Source: a virus. From it: DNA of 64,000 bases. Position 1 is the stretch's first letter, and every line of letters starts with the position of its first letter. The translations under genes and the position numbers were made by a program. Below are positions 62,445 through 64,000 of this stretch, one piece after another. Location of the stretch: the IMG/VR virus record IMGVR_UViG_3300044700_000345, positions 1 to 64,000 of that record; one strand, 5' to 3'. The notes under the pieces are model-generated. The model did not search any database and was not told the DNA's origin. It saw only the letters and a program-made list of their open reading frames with translations.

Positions 62445-63392
62445 ATGACTACACTTTTAAATGAAACGCTCAACACTGCTCAGTCTTCAATTTATTCTCG
62501 TACTAACATATCTCGTGCTTTCCCTGGTGTTGATGACACAGGGATTAGCGACATCTCTTTACTTGACACTAATGTTGTTGTGCGTCGGGATGATAATACT
62601 ACTCAGTGTTATGATCGCGCACTAATCAAGCAAGCTTACCTTGACTACACATTCAGACTCAAAGATTTCTTTTCCTATCTCGGAGCAAACTACCGTGGCC
62701 CATCCATTTGGCACAGGAACGCCTATGTCATTTTTAAGGGGTGGAATTATGTCCATAGCTTGGGATATCTCACTGCTTCCGCTAAGCTTCAGACGACGTG
62801 GGCTGACAAATTTATTCACATCAAAGACAAGACACGCTTGGAGACGTTACTTCAATCTGACCAGACTGATCTGGGTCATCTTATTGCTCCGGACGGCTGG
62901 CGAGCTGAGTCACTACCTATTGATATGGAGTCTGAGTTTGGAGAGGAAACTAATGGCAGTGGAGTACAAACACTGGCGCCGTATTGCTCGTGTGGATCGT
63001 TTACCAGGCAGTTAAATACCTTGGCTGATTTCCAGGCTGAGATAGAGGGATACAAGCCGTGGTGCATTCACCTTACTTGGTTTAACAAGTATCGTGAGCT
63101 GCTTGCCAAGCGCACAGACGTACGTAATAGCGCACGTGGTGGAGTTAGTGAGAAATGTGTAGCGTGGTGGTACGCTCCTCCAAGTGACAGCACTAGTGAT
63201 GGACGGTTTGTATTGCTGCACACTCAGTCAGGATCCATGGCGCCGCTGACGCATTGGCGGTCGTACAAGCCACGTACTGTATTTACACAACACGATGCCT
63301 GGACTTTGTTTGACAGTATGATGGATGCGGGTTACGTCCCGTTTCCAGGTACGGCCCTTCCTCAACTAGCCTCTGCTATTAAAAAGAAATGA
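62445..63392 (+). CDS. SWIM zinc-finger protein, 315 aa
   Basis: CSC at residues 181-183 and CIH at 207-209 give CxC-x23-CxH, the SWIM zinc-finger spacing. The N-terminal 180 residues contain Trp/Tyr-rich segments (RGPSIWHRNAYVIFKGWNYV) and an acidic linker; the C-terminal 100 residues include WWYAPPSDSTSDGRFVLLHT and a final helix with Pro. SWIM fingers bind DNA or proteins, often in transposases and recombination mediators. No transposase motif is seen. Last large gene before the right edge. Confidence 0.6.
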   Translation: MTTLLNETLNTAQSSIYSRTNISRAFPGVDDTGISDISLLDTNVVVRRDDNTTQCYDRALIKQAYLDYTFRLKDFFSYLGANYRGPSIWHRNAYVIFKGWNYVHSLGYLTASAKLQTTWADKFIHIKDKTRLETLLQSDQTDLGHLIAPDGWRAESLPIDMESEFGEETNGSGVQTLAPYCSCGSFTRQLNTLADFQAEIEGYKPWCIHLTWFNKYRELLAKRTDVRNSARGGVSEKCVAWWYAPPSDSTSDGRFVLLHTQSGSMAPLTHWRSYKPRTVFTQHDAWTLFDSMMDAGYVPFPGTALPQLASAIKKK

Positions 63393-63610
63393 AATTCAAC
63401 ACTGGCGAATGGATTTTTCCTGTCTGGTTTGCAATGGTCTTTGCCGTTATTACGATTGGGCCAACCACTTTTATTATAAAAACAACTACCACTCAACAAG
63501 CACTTAATCAAGAGTGCAAAACTAACTACAGCTTTCTTCAAGTTGCTGTAGCAGGAGACAACCTGTCTCGCCTTTGCCAAATTAAACAACAAACCATCAC
63601 AATCAAATGA
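63389..63610 (+). CDS. Small membrane protein, 73 aa
   Basis: ATGA overlap with the SWIM gene. One hydrophobic segment near residues 8-30 (WIFPVWFAMVFAVITIGPTT) and a polar Gln/Lys-rich C-terminus with one Cys. Single-pass inner-membrane protein, function unknown. Confidence 0.6.
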   Translation: MKFNTGEWIFPVWFAMVFAVITIGPTTFIIKTTTTQQALNQECKTNYSFLQVAVAGDNLSRLCQIKQQTITIK

Positions 63611-63717
63611 CTGACTTTCTAAACTTTAAAGATTCTCAAAAACAAATTATCTGTCCTAAACACGGTACCCACAAGCACTACATCAGCAGCAGCATTAAAT
63701 ATTATGAAGGTAACTAG
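63607..63717 (+). CDS. Very small protein, 36 aa
   Basis: ATG 63607 in the previous stop (ATGA), TAG 63715-63717. Contains ICPKHGTHKHYIS, a CxxH...HxH pattern that could bind zinc, but it is short. Overlap with the previous stop supports it. Confidence 0.4.
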   Translation: MTDFLNFKDSQKQIICPKHGTHKHYISSSIKYYEGN

Positions 63718-63775
63718 TGCATGTTGTGCTGGCTAAAAAGTCTTGGCCCCTCTCTTCCAACTATTGAGCAATCAG

Positions 63776-63931
63776 ATGACTGACACACAATTTGACCATC
63801 TCTGGGATCTGATTGATTCGCTAAGCGATCGTATTGGAGACCTTGAGACGGAAGTGCGAGGACTAAACTGCCGAGCCGATAAGGTTGAACACGAAATCAA
63901 CAGATTGGATTGGTGGATTAGCCATGACTAA
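63776..63931 (+). CDS. Small coiled-coil protein, 51 aa
   Basis: Start at ATG 63776 within an ATGACTGA context (an upstream 20-codon frame from 63721 ends there). Heptads LWDLIDSLSDRIGDLETEVR and VEHEINRLDWWI form a coiled coil. Probably an oligomerising accessory protein. Confidence 0.5.
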   Translation: MTDTQFDHLWDLIDSLSDRIGDLETEVRGLNCRADKVEHEINRLDWWISHD

Positions 63932-63958
63932 TCAACACTTTAACAAAAAGTAAACCTA

Positions 63959-63982
63959 CGTCCTAAGCATGACGGTAAACTG
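63959..63982 (+). promoter_or_regulatory. Recurring leader element, copy 9
   Basis: CGTC (63959-63962), loop CTAAGCAT, GACG (63971-63974), GTAAACTG; 18 nt before the window edge, so its gene lies outside. This predicts a plus-strand start about 20-40 nt after 63982. Confidence 0.72.
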
Positions 63983-64000
63983 CTTAACACAACCACACAC

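Noticed and set aside
63924-63953. Nine-codon frame after the coiled-coil gene
   Set aside because: Too short to support; no conserved feature.
40182-63982. Recurring leader element considered as a T7-type RNA polymerase promoter or a known riboswitch (preQ1, glnA/Downstream-peptide)
   Set aside because: No T7-type RNA polymerase gene is visible, and the copies lack T7-promoter features; the riboswitch consensus sequences I remember do not match its short stem and TTAAACTG tail. Left as an unnamed element.

Overview
This window is a 64-kb piece of a double-stranded DNA phage genome, and the host was most likely a cyanobacterium. Phage identity is clear: a large terminase, a portal, an HK97-fold major capsid protein, a tail-fibre-like protein, several cell-wall enzymes, a T7-type DNA polymerase, ThyX and dCTP deaminase sit among about 80 small unknown genes with ATGA/TAATG start-stop overlaps. 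The cyanobacterial host is an inference. It rests on an NblA-like (phycobilisome-degradation adaptor-like) protein at 8.4-8.7 kb and on small genes that resemble those of freshwater Synechococcus/Cyanobium-type phages. No integrase or lysogeny repressor was seen, so a lytic life style fits. Both window ends cut through the genome: an HNH gene is truncated at base 1, and a leader element without its gene lies at the right end.

Layout. (1) 0-7.1 kb is mixed. Plus-strand accessory genes (HNH fragment, unknowns, HTH protein, degenerate adenine-methyltransferase-like protein, Dcd) flank a minus-strand trio of C39-like peptidase, fibre protein and membrane protein. (2) 7.1-39.1 kb is the virion arm, almost wholly on the minus strand. 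Read in its transcription direction (right to left) it holds a stack of large Ala/Gly/Gln-rich probable internal virion proteins (39.1-30.6 kb), small proteins with a possible TerS, TerL, a membrane/coiled-coil protein, portal, scaffold candidate, major capsid, a second abundant coat-type protein, HhH protein, M23 and transglycosylase-like enzymes, beta-rich virion proteins, a 917-residue protein, lysozyme and the NblA-like gene. Plus-strand islands break it: a dATP/dGTP diphosphohydrolase-type gene, a lone HTH regulator with its own promoter and terminator, and an HNH homing endonuclease. (3) 39.2-64 kb is the plus-strand early/replication arm. It begins with a roughly 1-kb control region rich in dyads, continues with many tiny genes separated by stem-loops, and ends with the PcfJ-like protein, tRNA-Leu(UAA), ThyX, GP88-family protein, DNA polymerase, SSB-like protein, DUF5895-like protein and a SWIM-finger protein.

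How it fits together. Dcd, the dATP/dGTP diphosphohydrolase-like protein and ThyX would remodel nucleotide pools for the polymerase and SSB. The minus arm builds and packages the head and supplies ejection and lysis proteins. Early regulation seems to use a recurring leader element: a 4-bp dyad CGTC/GACG around an 8-9 nt loop, followed by TTAAACTG. Nine good copies and one weaker copy occur. All eight good copies whose downstream gene lies in the window sit 21-38 nt upstream of a plus-strand start codon. One copy carries a compensatory pair change. This element, two long out-of-frame gene overlaps, a circularly permuted M23 domain, tandem terminator-promoter repeats and a paralogue with an in-frame amber codon are the main unusual points. 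All family calls come from reading motifs by eye; no database search was run.
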